From Candidatus Accumulibacter affinis (GTDB lineage Bacteria; Pseudomonadota; Gammaproteobacteria; Burkholderiales; Rhodocyclaceae), in contig JADJOT010000011.1 of NCBI GenBank assembly GCA_016713625.1, positions 248,001 through 312,000 on the forward strand: a stretch of DNA of 64,000 nucleotides. The letters are read 5' to 3'. Position numbers and translations under genes: made by a program. Positions 27,110 through 35,128 of the stretch are shown here, one piece after another (the stretch's first letter is position 1; every line of letters begins with the position of its first letter). The notes under the pieces are model-generated. The model was not told the DNA's origin. It saw nothing but the letters and a program-made list of their open reading frames with translations, and did no database searches.

Positions 27110-27313
27110 TCAAGCGCGCGCGATATTCGATGCTTGCTTGCCCTTCGGGCCTTGCGTCACGTCGAAGGAAACTTTTTCGCCCTCTTTGAGGGTCTTGAAT
27201 CCACCCATGGTGATCGCGGAGAAATGGGCGAAGAGATCCTCGCTACCATCGTCCGGAGTGATGAAGCCGAAACCTTTGGCGTCATTGAACCACTTCACTG
27301 TACCTGTTGCCAT
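27110..27313 (-). CDS. cspA: CspA-family cold-shock protein
   Basis: 67 aa from the ATG at 27313, preceded by AAGGAAG. The single OB-fold carries both RNA-binding motifs: KGFGFI (RNP1) and DLFAHFS (RNP2). It acts as an RNA chaperone. The symbol denotes the family only; I cannot tell which paralogue it is or whether it is cold-induced. It has its own terminator and a long upstream region. Confidence 0.95.
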   Translation of the reverse strand: MATGTVKWFNDAKGFGFITPDDGSEDLFAHFSAITMGGFKTLKEGEKVSFDVTQGPKGKQASNIARA

Positions 27314-27446
27314 ATTGCCACTTCCTTGAAAAAAGACTAAATCCGGGGATTGCCCGCCTTGCATGCCGCCATTTCAACGCCAACTAAGAAGAGGTTTCAG
27401 ACATACGGAACCAACAATCAGCTGCCTTGACTGCGAACATGCAGGC

Positions 27447-27476
27447 TTTTTACGCTAAATCATCCCGCGTCGTCAA
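27447..27476 (-). promoter_or_regulatory. Possible promoter of the cold-shock gene with a long 5' leader
   Basis: On the minus strand TTGACG (27471-27476), an 18-bp spacer, then TAAAAA (27447-27452). It would give a leader of about 125 nt, in line with the long structured leaders of cspA-type mRNAs, but the -10 match is poor. Confidence 0.3.
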
Positions 27477-27540
27477 GGCTTTTTCGTATTTTCCACTCAC
27501 CGAGTTGTTCGACCGTTCGCAAATTTGCTCAAAACCGGTA

Positions 27541-27577
27541 TTGCGCATCCGCAAAGACTGGTTAGAATTCACCCATG
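27541..27577 (+). promoter_or_regulatory. Putative promoter giving a leaderless clpS mRNA
   Basis: TTGCGC (27541-27546), 16-bp spacer, TAGAAT (27563-27568), and then only 6 nt to the ATG of clpS at 27575. Transcription would begin at or next to the start codon. No Shine-Dalgarno sequence precedes the ATG. Confidence 0.45.
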
Positions 27578-27883
27578 GCCACAAAGCACCAAGACGGTTC
27601 CCTGCTGCAGGCAAGTGGCACGCAACTCGCGCCACCGCCGCTTTTCAAGGTCCTGTTGTTGAACGACGACTTCACACCGATGGATTTCGTGATTGTCGTT
27701 CTGCAAAGGTTTTTTGGCCTGGATCGAGAACATGCGACGCGAATCATGCTCAAAGTCCACACCGAGGGGCGTGGCGTCTGTGGAGTTTTCCCACGCGACG
27801 TCGCGGCCACGAAGGTTCAACAGGTCACAACCTTCGCACGCGGTAACCAGCATCCCCTGGCGTGCGTAATGGAGGAAAACTGA
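27575..27883 (+). CDS. clpS: ATP-dependent Clp protease adaptor ClpS
   Basis: 102 aa. ClpS delivers N-degron substrates to ClpAP. LLLNDDFTPMDFVIVVLQRFF contains the conserved substrate-pocket residues (N, D, D and M), and HTEGRGVCGVF is typical. It is followed without a gap by clpA, its partner. Confidence 0.97.
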   Translation: MATKHQDGSLLQASGTQLAPPPLFKVLLLNDDFTPMDFVIVVLQRFFGLDREHATRIMLKVHTEGRGVCGVFPRDVAATKVQQVTTFARGNQHPLACVMEEN

Positions 27884-30142
27884 ATGATTGCGCAGGAACT
27901 TGAAGTCAGCTTGCACATGGCATTTGTCGAGGCACGACAGAAGCGCCATGAGTTCATCACCGTCGAACACTTGCTGCTGGCGCTGCTCGACAACCCATCG
28001 GCAGCCGAAGCGCTGCGCGCCTGCGGCGCAGGCATTGAACAACTGCGCAGGGATCTGACCCGCTTCATCGGCGAACACACACCGACGGTCGCCGGCGATG
28101 ATGAAATCGATACGCAGCCGACGCTGGGTTTCCAGCGCGTCATTCAGCGAGCCATCCTGCACGTTCAGTCGTCCGGCAGAAAGGAAGTCAACGGCGCCAA
28201 CGTCCTCGTCGCGATCTTCGGCGAAAAGGATTCGCACGCCGTCTACTACCTGCAAAAGCAGGGCGTCAGCCGTCTGGATGTAGTCAATTTCATTGCCCAC
28301 GGCATCAGCAAGGTGCCGCAGAGCGCGCCGCGCAGCGAACCGGAAGTCGAGGCGGAAGGCGAGCCGCAAGGTGCCGCCGGCCCGCTCGAGAGCTATACCA
28401 TCAACCTCAACGCCCTGGCTCTCCAGGGCAAGATTGACCCGTTGATTGGCCGCGACCGGGAACTTGAACGGGTAATCCAGACGCTCTGCCGGCGGCGCAA
28501 GAACAACCCTCTGCTGGTCGGCGAAGCCGGCGTCGGAAAAACAGCGATTGCCGAGGGACTGGCGCGGCGAATCGTCGAATGTGACATCCCCGAGATTCTC
28601 GCCAAGGCCAACGTCTACTGCCTTGACATGGGTTCCCTGCTGGCCGGAACCAAGTATCGCGGTGATTTCGAACAGCGCCTGAAAGGGGTGCTGAAACAAC
28701 TCAGCGACAACCCGCAGGCGATTCTGTTCATTGACGAAATCCACACCCTGATTGGCGCTGGATCGGCTTCCGGCGGCACCCTCGATGCGTCGAACCTGCT
28801 CAAGCCGGCCCTTTCCACCGGTCAGTTGAAGTGCATCGGTGCAACAACCTACAACGAGTACCGCGGCATCTTCGAAAAGGACCACGCGCTGTCGCGGCGT
28901 TTCCAGAAGATCGACGTAAACGAGCCATCGAGCGCCGAAGCGGTCGAGATCCTCAAGGGGCTCAAATCACGTTTCGAGTCGCACCACGGCATCAAGTACT
29001 CGGCGGCCGCCTTGACCTCGGCAGTCGAATTGTCGGTGCGTTTCATCACCGACCGCCACCTGCCCGACAAAGCGATCGATGTCATCGACGAGGCCGGCGC
29101 TGCGCAGCGCATCCTGCCCAAATCCCGGCAGAAAAAAATGATCGGCAAGATCGACATCGAGGAAATCGTCGCCAAGATTGCGCGCATCCCGTCGACCCAT
29201 GTCTCGTCCGATGACCGCAATAACCTGCGGAATCTCGACCGCGACCTGAAAGCGGTCGTCTTTGGCCAGGATGCGGCGATCGATGCGCTCGCCAGGGCCA
29301 TCAAGATGGCTCGCTCGGGCCTCGGCAACCCCAGCAAACCAATCGGCAGCTTCCTCTTCTCGGGCCCCACAGGCGTCGGCAAGACCGAGGTCGCCAAGCA
29401 GCTTGCGTACTGTCTCGGCAACGAGCTGGTGCGTTTCGACATGTCGGAATATATGGAACGGCACGCCGTGTCGCGCCTGATCGGCGCACCACCCGGCTAC
29501 GTCGGTTTCGACCAGGGCGGACTGCTGACCGAGGCAATCACCAAGAAGCCGTACAGTGTGCTGTTGCTCGACGAAATCGAAAAGGCACATCCCGACATCT
29601 ACAACATCCTCCTGCAGGTCATGGATCACGGCACGTTGACCGACAACAACGGGCGCAAGGCAGACTTCCGCAACGTGGTGATCATCATGACCACCAACGC
29701 CGGTCAGGAAGCCATCCAGAAAGCCACGATGGGTTTCACCCCCAGCCGGCAGGCCGGCGACGAAATGGCCGAGATCAAGCGCATCTTTACTCCGGAATTC
29801 CGCAACCGGATCGACGCCAGCATCTCCTTCAAGGCGCTCGACCACGAAGTGATCCTGCGGGTGGTGGATAAGTTCCTGATGCAGCTCGAGGCACAACTGC
29901 ACGAGAAGAAGGTGGAAGCGGTATTTACCACGGCGCTGAAGGAGCACCTCGCCGCCAAGGGCTTCGATCCGCTGATGGGCGCGCGTCCGATGGCACGATT
30001 GATTCAGGACACGATTCGCGCCTCGTTGGCCGACGAGCTGCTTTTCGGTCGACTGGCCAACGGCGGTCACGTCACGGTTGACCTGGATGCGGAACGGAAA
30101 GTGAAGCTGGTCTTCGAAGAGGAGCCCGAGGTGGTTGCCTGA
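27884..30142 (+). CDS. clpA: ATP-dependent Clp protease ATP-binding subunit ClpA
   Basis: 752 aa. Hexameric AAA+ unfoldase that feeds ClpP. The N-domain (residues 1-140) binds ClpS. AAA domain 1 has Walker A GEAGVGKTA and Walker B ILFIDEIHTL; AAA domain 2 has GPTGVGKTE and VLLLDEIEKAHPD. The C-terminal D2-small domain is complete. The ATG directly follows the clpS stop. No clpP lies in the window. Confidence 0.97.
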   Translation: MIAQELEVSLHMAFVEARQKRHEFITVEHLLLALLDNPSAAEALRACGAGIEQLRRDLTRFIGEHTPTVAGDDEIDTQPTLGFQRVIQRAILHVQSSGRKEVNGANVLVAIFGEKDSHAVYYLQKQGVSRLDVVNFIAHGISKVPQSAPRSEPEVEAEGEPQGAAGPLESYTINLNALALQGKIDPLIGRDRELERVIQTLCRRRKNNPLLVGEAGVGKTAIAEGLARRIVECDIPEILAKANVYCLDMGSLLAGTKYRGDFEQRLKGVLKQLSDNPQAILFIDEIHTLIGAGSASGGTLDASNLLKPALSTGQLKCIGATTYNEYRGIFEKDHALSRRFQKIDVNEPSSAEAVEILKGLKSRFESHHGIKYSAAALTSAVELSVRFITDRHLPDKAIDVIDEAGAAQRILPKSRQKKMIGKIDIEEIVAKIARIPSTHVSSDDRNNLRNLDRDLKAVVFGQDAAIDALARAIKMARSGLGNPSKPIGSFLFSGPTGVGKTEVAKQLAYCLGNELVRFDMSEYMERHAVSRLIGAPPGYVGFDQGGLLTEAITKKPYSVLLLDEIEKAHPDIYNILLQVMDHGTLTDNNGRKADFRNVVIIMTTNAGQEAIQKATMGFTPSRQAGDEMAEIKRIFTPEFRNRIDASISFKALDHEVILRVVDKFLMQLEAQLHEKKVEAVFTTALKEHLAAKGFDPLMGARPMARLIQDTIRASLADELLFGRLANGGHVTVDLDAERKVKLVFEEEPEVVA

Positions 30143-30208
30143 GCACACCGCCCTGGCCACGCCGACCGGCATGGCCATTTATCAACCTCCACCATCGAGG
30201 CCAGCAGC

Positions 30209-30703
30209 ATGAGTTTCAAGACCCCCGACCTGCTCGACAACCACGAAGCCGGGACGCAGGATGGCGACATTCGTGTCGTCGCGCCCATCTTCCAGCCTTA
30301 CGGCGGCCGACCGGCTTTCAGTGGCCGGATCGTCACCCTGAAGCTGTTTGAGGACAACTCGCTGGTGCGTACGGCGCTCGCCGAAGATGGCCGCGGCAAG
30401 GTGCTGGTGATTGACGGTGGCGGTTCCTTGCGCTGCGCACTGGTGGGCGACCAGTTGGCCATCCTCGCGCAGAAGAACGCCTGGGAAGGAATCGTCGTCT
30501 ACGGCTGCATTCGCGATTCAGATGACATCAGCCGGATTGACCTGGGCGTGCGTGCGCTGAACACGCACCCGCTGAAAAGCGTCAAGAAAGGGGTCGGCGA
30601 CCGCGATCTGGCGGTCACCTTCGGCGGGGTGACTTGCCGACCCGGAGAATGGATCTATGTCGACGGCGACGGAATCGTCGTCAGCACCCAGCCATTGACC
30701 TGA
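30209..30703 (+). CDS. rraA: RraA-family protein (RNase E regulator or HMG/OAA aldolase)
   Basis: 164 aa. MSFKTPDLLDNH, GGRPAFSGRIVTLK, VLVIDGGGSLRCALVGDQLA and GIVVYGCIRDSDDI match the RraA family. Homologues inhibit RNase E in E. coli, while others are class II 4-hydroxy-4-methyl-2-oxoglutarate/oxaloacetate aldolases with the G-x20-R-D motif, which is present here (GDQLA...CIRD). Sequence alone does not separate the two activities. Confidence 0.92.
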   Translation: MSFKTPDLLDNHEAGTQDGDIRVVAPIFQPYGGRPAFSGRIVTLKLFEDNSLVRTALAEDGRGKVLVIDGGGSLRCALVGDQLAILAQKNAWEGIVVYGCIRDSDDISRIDLGVRALNTHPLKSVKKGVGDRDLAVTFGGVTCRPGEWIYVDGDGIVVSTQPLT

Positions 30704-30718
30704 TCTCGGAGATGATCT

Positions 30719-31225
30719 GTGACCGCTGCCATTGACCTCCTCAAAGCCATTCGCTCCGGCCGCCTTCAGGATGTCCGGACCGTGCTCGATGCGGGCGCTC
30801 CCGTCGAGTTGGCAGACGGTCGCGGCGACCCCGGCCTGCCGCTCGGGGTGGCCTGCTTCATGGGATTTGCCGACATCGCTCGTGAGTTGATCCAGCGTGG
30901 CGCGAAGGTGAATGTCCTGGATAACAGCCAGGCGACCTCACCATTGTCGATGGCCATTCGCGGCAAGCGGACCGCCGTCGTCAAGGCGCTGATCGAGTTG
31001 GGCGCGCAGGTGCCGCCTGGCATGCACACCGGCTTGAGCGAGCAGGAAATGATGATCGCGCGCTGGCGGGGCCAGCACTACGGCGCGAGCGCCGCCGCCA
31101 ATGCCACGCCAGACCAGGACGAGCCGGCATTCGAGGAAATCGACATGGTCAGTTGCTACGGAACGGATACGGCCGTGCTCGATGCCGAAATGATCCGGGC
31201 CGCCCGCGCGTTGGACAAGAAATAG
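30719..31225 (+). CDS. Ankyrin-repeat protein
   Basis: 168 aa, GTG start with GGAGATGA upstream. Three ankyrin-type repeats occupy residues about 3-100 (LLKAIRSGRLQDVRTVLDAGAPVE; PLGVACFMGFADIARELIQRGAKVN; PLSMAIRGKRTAVVKALIELGAQV). The C-terminal 65 residues are acidic and unfamiliar. No signal peptide. Ankyrin folds bind proteins; the partner is unknown. It starts 15 nt after rraA and may be co-transcribed. Confidence 0.82.
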   Translation: MTAAIDLLKAIRSGRLQDVRTVLDAGAPVELADGRGDPGLPLGVACFMGFADIARELIQRGAKVNVLDNSQATSPLSMAIRGKRTAVVKALIELGAQVPPGMHTGLSEQEMMIARWRGQHYGASAAANATPDQDEPAFEEIDMVSCYGTDTAVLDAEMIRAARALDKK

Positions 31226-31264
31226 CCATTCCGACCGCGCCGCAACGAACGAGAAGTCGCCGGG

Positions 31265-31820
31265 TCAAAATCGTCGCCCCAGGCGTAGCGCCTGCCGGTC
31301 AAGCCGCGGGCGGCGGCCTCCCACTCGGCTTCGCTCGGCAGCCGCCAGCGCTGCCCGCTCTGCGCCGACAGCCAGGCACAGTAGGCGCGCCGCTTCGGTC
31401 TCCCACCAACGCTCGTCGTCGTAGCCGCCGGCGGTGAGGAAGCACTGCCATTCGGCGTTGGTCACCGGGAAGCGGCCGATTTCGAAAGCGGCCAGCTCCA
31501 GCGCATGCGCCGGCGCCTCGTCAGGATCAATGCCTTCGTCGCTGCCGATGGGGTAGCTGCCGGCGGCGATGTTGACCAGCGGTGGCAAGAGGTACTCGCC
31601 GTGCGGGCCACGACGCCGTTCGAAGCGCGGGTCACCGAGTTCGCCGAGCGCGCGCGCGGCGGCGATGCGCGCGCGCAGGTCGGCGGCGGCATCGCGGCTG
31701 CGCTCGACGAGCGCCCGTTGCATCCGCTCGCGCAGCGTGCTGGAGAGGACGACCTCGGGCTGCGCGGCGCAACGGCCGGCGAGCGGCAGGTTGACCGCAG
31801 CAGGGACCCGGCCCCTGGCG
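31265..31820 (-). pseudogene. Remnant of a formylglycine-generating-enzyme (SUMF1)-like protein
   Basis: The minus strand encodes a helical linker (ADLRARIAAARALGELGDPRFERR) and the first part of an FGE/SUMF1 domain (IAAGSYPIGSDEGIDPDEAPAH, IGRFPVTNAEWQCFL). Near 31390 the reading frame changes: the next frame continues YCAWLSAQSGQRWRLPSEAEW and RRYAWGDDFDP, the expected sequence. It then runs into unrelated residues about 20 codons before the ankyrin gene, and the catalytic C-terminal half is missing. The 5' side also lacks a start. A frameshifted, doubly truncated fragment of a larger protein. Confidence 0.75.
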
Positions 31821-31898
31821 GATGCGCGGCTCGCCTGGCCGGGCGCAATAAATCTACGGGAAAAACCCTGCCGGCAGGTCGACGAGGGGCTGCTACCG

Positions 31899-32795
31899 CT
31901 ACTCCTCGGTCGTCGCCGTCAACACACTGGCGGCGACGATCAGCGCGCCACCGATCCACTCGCGCAGCGCCATCGCCTCACCAGCGAGCAGCCACGCGCC
32001 AAGCGCGGCAAAGCCGATTTCGCTGAGCATGATGACGATGGCCCGGTTGGCGGGCAGCCGCGCCAGGCCGAACTGGACGACCAGGTTGGCGGCGAAGAGC
32101 ACGCCGGCGAGCAAAACGACCAGCCCCCAGAGGGGCGCCGACGCGGGCAGCGCCGGGCTGCCGACCCCCGCCAGCAGGAGCAGTACCCCCAGCACGACGA
32201 CGCCGGCGAATGCCGCCAGCACCCTGTTTTCGACGCTGACCTCGCGCGAACGACGGGAAACTACATTGAACAGCGCAAACGCGAAGCCGGCCCCCAGGCC
32301 AAGCCAGTCGGCGCCGTCCTGCGGCGCCGGCAGACCGAGCTGCGGCTGCCAGAGCATCGTCGCCGCGCCGGCCAGCGACAGCGCGATGGCCAGCGCACCG
32401 CTGCGGGTCAAGCGTTCGTCGAGCAGGAGACGCGATAGCACGACGGTCCACAAGGGCGCCAGGTAGAACAGCAGGAGGACGCGCATCACTTCGCCGTGCA
32501 GCGTCGCCAGCACGTAGCCGAGGTTGCCGCCAGCCGCCGACAGTGCCAGCCAGAACAGCGGCCACGAAGGCACAAAGCGTGTGGACGAGCGCCAGGCCAG
32601 AGCCACGCCAAGGACGAAGGCCAGCCCGTAGGTCAGGGTAGACGCGACGATGCCATCGACGCCGGCATCGCGCAGAATCCGGTAGGGATGCCAGATCAGC
32701 CCCCAGATCAACGCACCGGCGAGCAGGCCGCCAACCGCCAGTCGCTTCTCGCGCGCAGCAGCGCCGCTGGCGGCTTGTCGCGGGTAGTCATTCAT
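31899..32795 (-). CDS. EamA/DMT-family transporter
   Basis: 298 aa with ten hydrophobic helices in two repeated halves of five, the drug/metabolite transporter layout. N-half example: LAVGGLLAGALIWGLIWHPYRIL. C-half: WLGLGAGFAFALFNVVSRRS. The substrate cannot be predicted. ATG start at 32795. It is divergent from the cytochrome cluster and its 3' end abuts the FGE remnant. Confidence 0.87.
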   Translation of the reverse strand: MNDYPRQAASGAAAREKRLAVGGLLAGALIWGLIWHPYRILRDAGVDGIVASTLTYGLAFVLGVALAWRSSTRFVPSWPLFWLALSAAGGNLGYVLATLHGEVMRVLLLFYLAPLWTVVLSRLLLDERLTRSGALAIALSLAGAATMLWQPQLGLPAPQDGADWLGLGAGFAFALFNVVSRRSREVSVENRVLAAFAGVVVLGVLLLLAGVGSPALPASAPLWGLVVLLAGVLFAANLVVQFGLARLPANRAIVIMLSEIGFAALGAWLLAGEAMALREWIGGALIVAASVLTATTEE

Positions 32796-32916
32796 CGCCG
32801 CTCTGCTCCTTTCAGTATCACTCGCTTACTCCTCACGATTCAGCGTTCCGCCAGGACGAAGACGAGCAGTGTATCCTCAGCACGGACAAACGCTGATCGT
32901 TGATCTGCTTTTTTGG

Positions 32917-32936
32917 GAATTGACACGTGTCAATTC
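32917..32936. promoter_or_regulatory. Perfect 20-bp palindrome, CRP/FNR-type operator
   Basis: GAATTGACAC followed directly by its reverse complement. The core TTGAC-ACGT-GTCAA has the half-site spacing (N4) of CRP/FNR-family sites; TTGAC half-sites are close to FNR's TTGAT and to those used by Dnr/NNR-like regulators. Its centre lies 41.5 bp before the start predicted from the TATAAT at 32956-32961, the classic class II activator position. Confidence 0.75.
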
Positions 32937-32955
32937 GCCACAGGCACGCCCCCAA

Positions 32956-32961
32956 TATAAT
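32956..32961 (+). promoter_or_regulatory. -10 box of the cytochrome b fusion operon
   Basis: Perfect TATAAT, start predicted near 32968 and a leader of about 41 nt. There is no -35 hexamer because the palindrome occupies that place, as expected for an activator-dependent promoter. Confidence 0.65.
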
Positions 32962-33008
32962 CAACGGCTAATAATTATGCCCGGCAGCGGCACAGGGACC
33001 CCAGCGAC

Positions 33009-34580
33009 GTGAGTTTTCATGCGGCATTGCGCAGCGGCGTGCACCGTGTCTTCCTGCGCTGCGAGGAGGCGCTGGACGCGCCCTTCGGCGGCGCCGACAA
33101 CCCGCTGCGTCATCTCGGTGCGATGGGCCTGTACCTGCTGTGGGTCGTCGTCGGCAGCGGCCTCTACCTGTACGCCGTGCTCGACACCGGCATCGACGCC
33201 GTGTACAGCTCGATCGGCTACCTCTCGCTGCAACAATGGTATCTCGGCGGCATCCTGCGCAGCCTGCACCGCTACGCCGCCGACGGCTTCCTGCTACTGA
33301 TGCTGCTGCACCTCGTTCGCGAGTGGTGCTACGGGCGTTACTACGGTTTCCGCCTCTATTCATGGATGACCGGCGTGCCGCTGCTCTGGCTCGCTTATGT
33401 GGCCGGCATCGGCGGCTACTGGATCGTCTGGGACCAGCTCGCCCAGCTCTCGGCCGTCGCTACCAGCGAACTCCTCGACTGGCTGCCGATCTTCAGCGAA
33501 GCGTCGGCGCGCAACTTCCTGACGCCGGACTCGATCAGCGACCGCTTCTTCACCATGCTCGTGTTCATCCACCTCGGGGTGCCGCTGTTGCTGATCCTCG
33601 GGCTCTGGGCGCATGTCCATCGTATCAGCCACGTCGACTACCTGCCATCGAAGCGCGTCATGCTGGCGACGATGGCCGCGCTGCTGCTGCTCGCGCTGCT
33701 CAAGCCGGCGCTCAGCAACCCGCCGGCCAACCTCGCGACGGTCCCCGGCGAACTCGGTTTCGACTGGTTCATCCTGTTCATCCATCCACTGGCTGACCTC
33801 ACTTCGCCGGCTGTCGTGTGGTCGCTGCTCTTCGGTCTCACCGCCCTGCTCTTCGCCCTGCCCGTGCTGCCGCACCCGCGGCCGGAAGCGGTCGCCGTCG
33901 TCGATGCGGCCAACTGTACCGGCTGTGACCGCTGCCTCGCCGACTGCCCCTATGCCGCGATCAGCATGCTGCCGCACCCGCGACGGCCGGGTTTCAAGCT
34001 GGCCGTCGTCGATCCCGATCTTTGCGCAGCCTGCGGTATCTGTGCCGGCTCCTGCCCTTCTTCTACCCCCTTCCGCAGACGCGAGCTGCTGGTCACCGGC
34101 ATCGACATGCCGCAGCAGCCGGTCAATGCCCTGCGCGAAGAACTCGAACGGGCGCTGGCCAGCCTGACCGGGCGCAGCCGGATCGTCGTCTTCAGCTGCG
34201 CGCGCGGCGCCGACGCCCGCAGCCTGGCAACCACCGACACCGCCGTCATGCCGCTGCTGTGCACCGGCATGCTGCCACCATCCTTCGTTGAATATGCGCT
34301 GCGCTGCGGCGCCGACGGCGTCCTCCTGAACACCTGCCGCAGCGGCGGCTGCGAGTTTCGCCTCGGCGAGCGGTGGACCAACGAACGCTTGCAGGGAAAA
34401 CGCGAACCGCACCTGCGCCGGAGCGTACCCGCCTCGCGAGTGCAGGTCGTCGGCGCTGCCGGAGGCGACGCCAGCACTCTCGCCGACGCGCTGGCGGAAT
34501 TCAGAAACCGGCTCGACAGCGAAGTGGCTTCGAGCGACAGACTCCAACCCTATCTGCGGAGCGCCTCCAACCATGCTTAA
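33009..34580 (+). CDS. Cytochrome b / 2[4Fe-4S] ferredoxin / MvhD-FlpD-like fusion protein
   Basis: 523 aa. Residues 1-290 are a cytochrome b/b6-type membrane domain with two perfect H-x13-H pairs (H87/H101 and H188/H202), enough to hold two b hemes. Residues 303-349 hold two ferredoxin motifs, CTGCDRCLADCP and CAACGICAGSCP. Residues about 390-480 resemble the MvhD/FlpD hydrogenase-associated iron-sulfur subunit (VVFSCARGADA, PLLCTGMLPPSFVEYALRCGADGVLL, CRSGGCEFRLGERW) with C397, C418, C443 and C448 as likely cluster ligands. The layout suggests quinol-linked electron transfer to or from a soluble low-potential partner. No hydrogenase or heterodisulfide reductase gene is next to it. First gene of the operon behind the palindrome. 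The function is inferred. Confidence 0.85.
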   Translation: MSFHAALRSGVHRVFLRCEEALDAPFGGADNPLRHLGAMGLYLLWVVVGSGLYLYAVLDTGIDAVYSSIGYLSLQQWYLGGILRSLHRYAADGFLLLMLLHLVREWCYGRYYGFRLYSWMTGVPLLWLAYVAGIGGYWIVWDQLAQLSAVATSELLDWLPIFSEASARNFLTPDSISDRFFTMLVFIHLGVPLLLILGLWAHVHRISHVDYLPSKRVMLATMAALLLLALLKPALSNPPANLATVPGELGFDWFILFIHPLADLTSPAVVWSLLFGLTALLFALPVLPHPRPEAVAVVDAANCTGCDRCLADCPYAAISMLPHPRRPGFKLAVVDPDLCAACGICAGSCPSSTPFRRRELLVTGIDMPQQPVNALREELERALASLTGRSRIVVFSCARGADARSLATTDTAVMPLLCTGMLPPSFVEYALRCGADGVLLNTCRSGGCEFRLGERWTNERLQGKREPHLRRSVPASRVQVVGAAGGDASTLADALAEFRNRLDSEVASSDRLQPYLRSASNHA

Positions 34581-35070
34581 ACCCGCCGCCATCGTCGGCC
34601 AGGTGATCCTCTACGGCGCTTTTGCCGCATTCATCGGCTACTTCGCCACCGCGCCGAAATACCGGCAAATTCCTGACGACAGCGCGTTGATCAAGCTCTC
34701 GATCAGCCATCTCGGCGACCGCCAGTGCCGCAAGCGAACACCCGAGGAACTGGCGAAAATGCCGCCGAACATGCGCGCGCCGCTGGACTGCCCGCGCGAA
34801 CGTTCGGACATCAACCTCGAGGCCGACCTCGACGGCCAGCCGGTTCTCCGCACTGTGCTGCACCCGACCGGCCTCTACAAGGATGGCGTATCGACGGTGT
34901 ACAAGCGCTTCGAGGTGAAGGCCGGCAGCCACCAGCTGGCGGTCAGGATGAACGACAACCTCGTCAAGCCCGGCTTCAACTTCGTCAAGGAAGAAGCGAT
35001 CACCCTGCAACCGGGTCAGGTGATGGTGGTCGACTTCAACCCGGACCAGGGCGGTCTGTTCTTCAGATGA
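34573..35070 (+). CDS. Hypothetical membrane-anchored protein of the cytochrome cluster
   Basis: 165 aa. One N-terminal hydrophobic helix (about residues 5-24, AAIVGQVILYGAFAAFIGYF), uncleaved in appearance. It is followed by a periplasmic domain with two cysteines (CRKRTPEEL, LDCPRERS) and a beta-rich end (VYKRFEVKAGSHQLAVRMND). I do not recognise a family. It overlaps the upstream cytochrome gene by 8 nt and precedes the second cytochrome fusion, so it is probably an accessory or assembly subunit of the complex. Confidence 0.75.
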   Translation: MLKPAAIVGQVILYGAFAAFIGYFATAPKYRQIPDDSALIKLSISHLGDRQCRKRTPEELAKMPPNMRAPLDCPRERSDINLEADLDGQPVLRTVLHPTGLYKDGVSTVYKRFEVKAGSHQLAVRMNDNLVKPGFNFVKEEAITLQPGQVMVVDFNPDQGGLFFR

Positions 35071-35128
35071 TCGCCGCTGCTGCCAACTGGCTGCCCAGCC
35101 TCCCCAATTTCCCGAGCTGACATCGATC

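Noticed and set aside
30143..30208. A terminator between clpA and rraA (TGGCCA repeats)
   Set aside because: The stem is short and only a weak TTTA follows; not strong enough to call.
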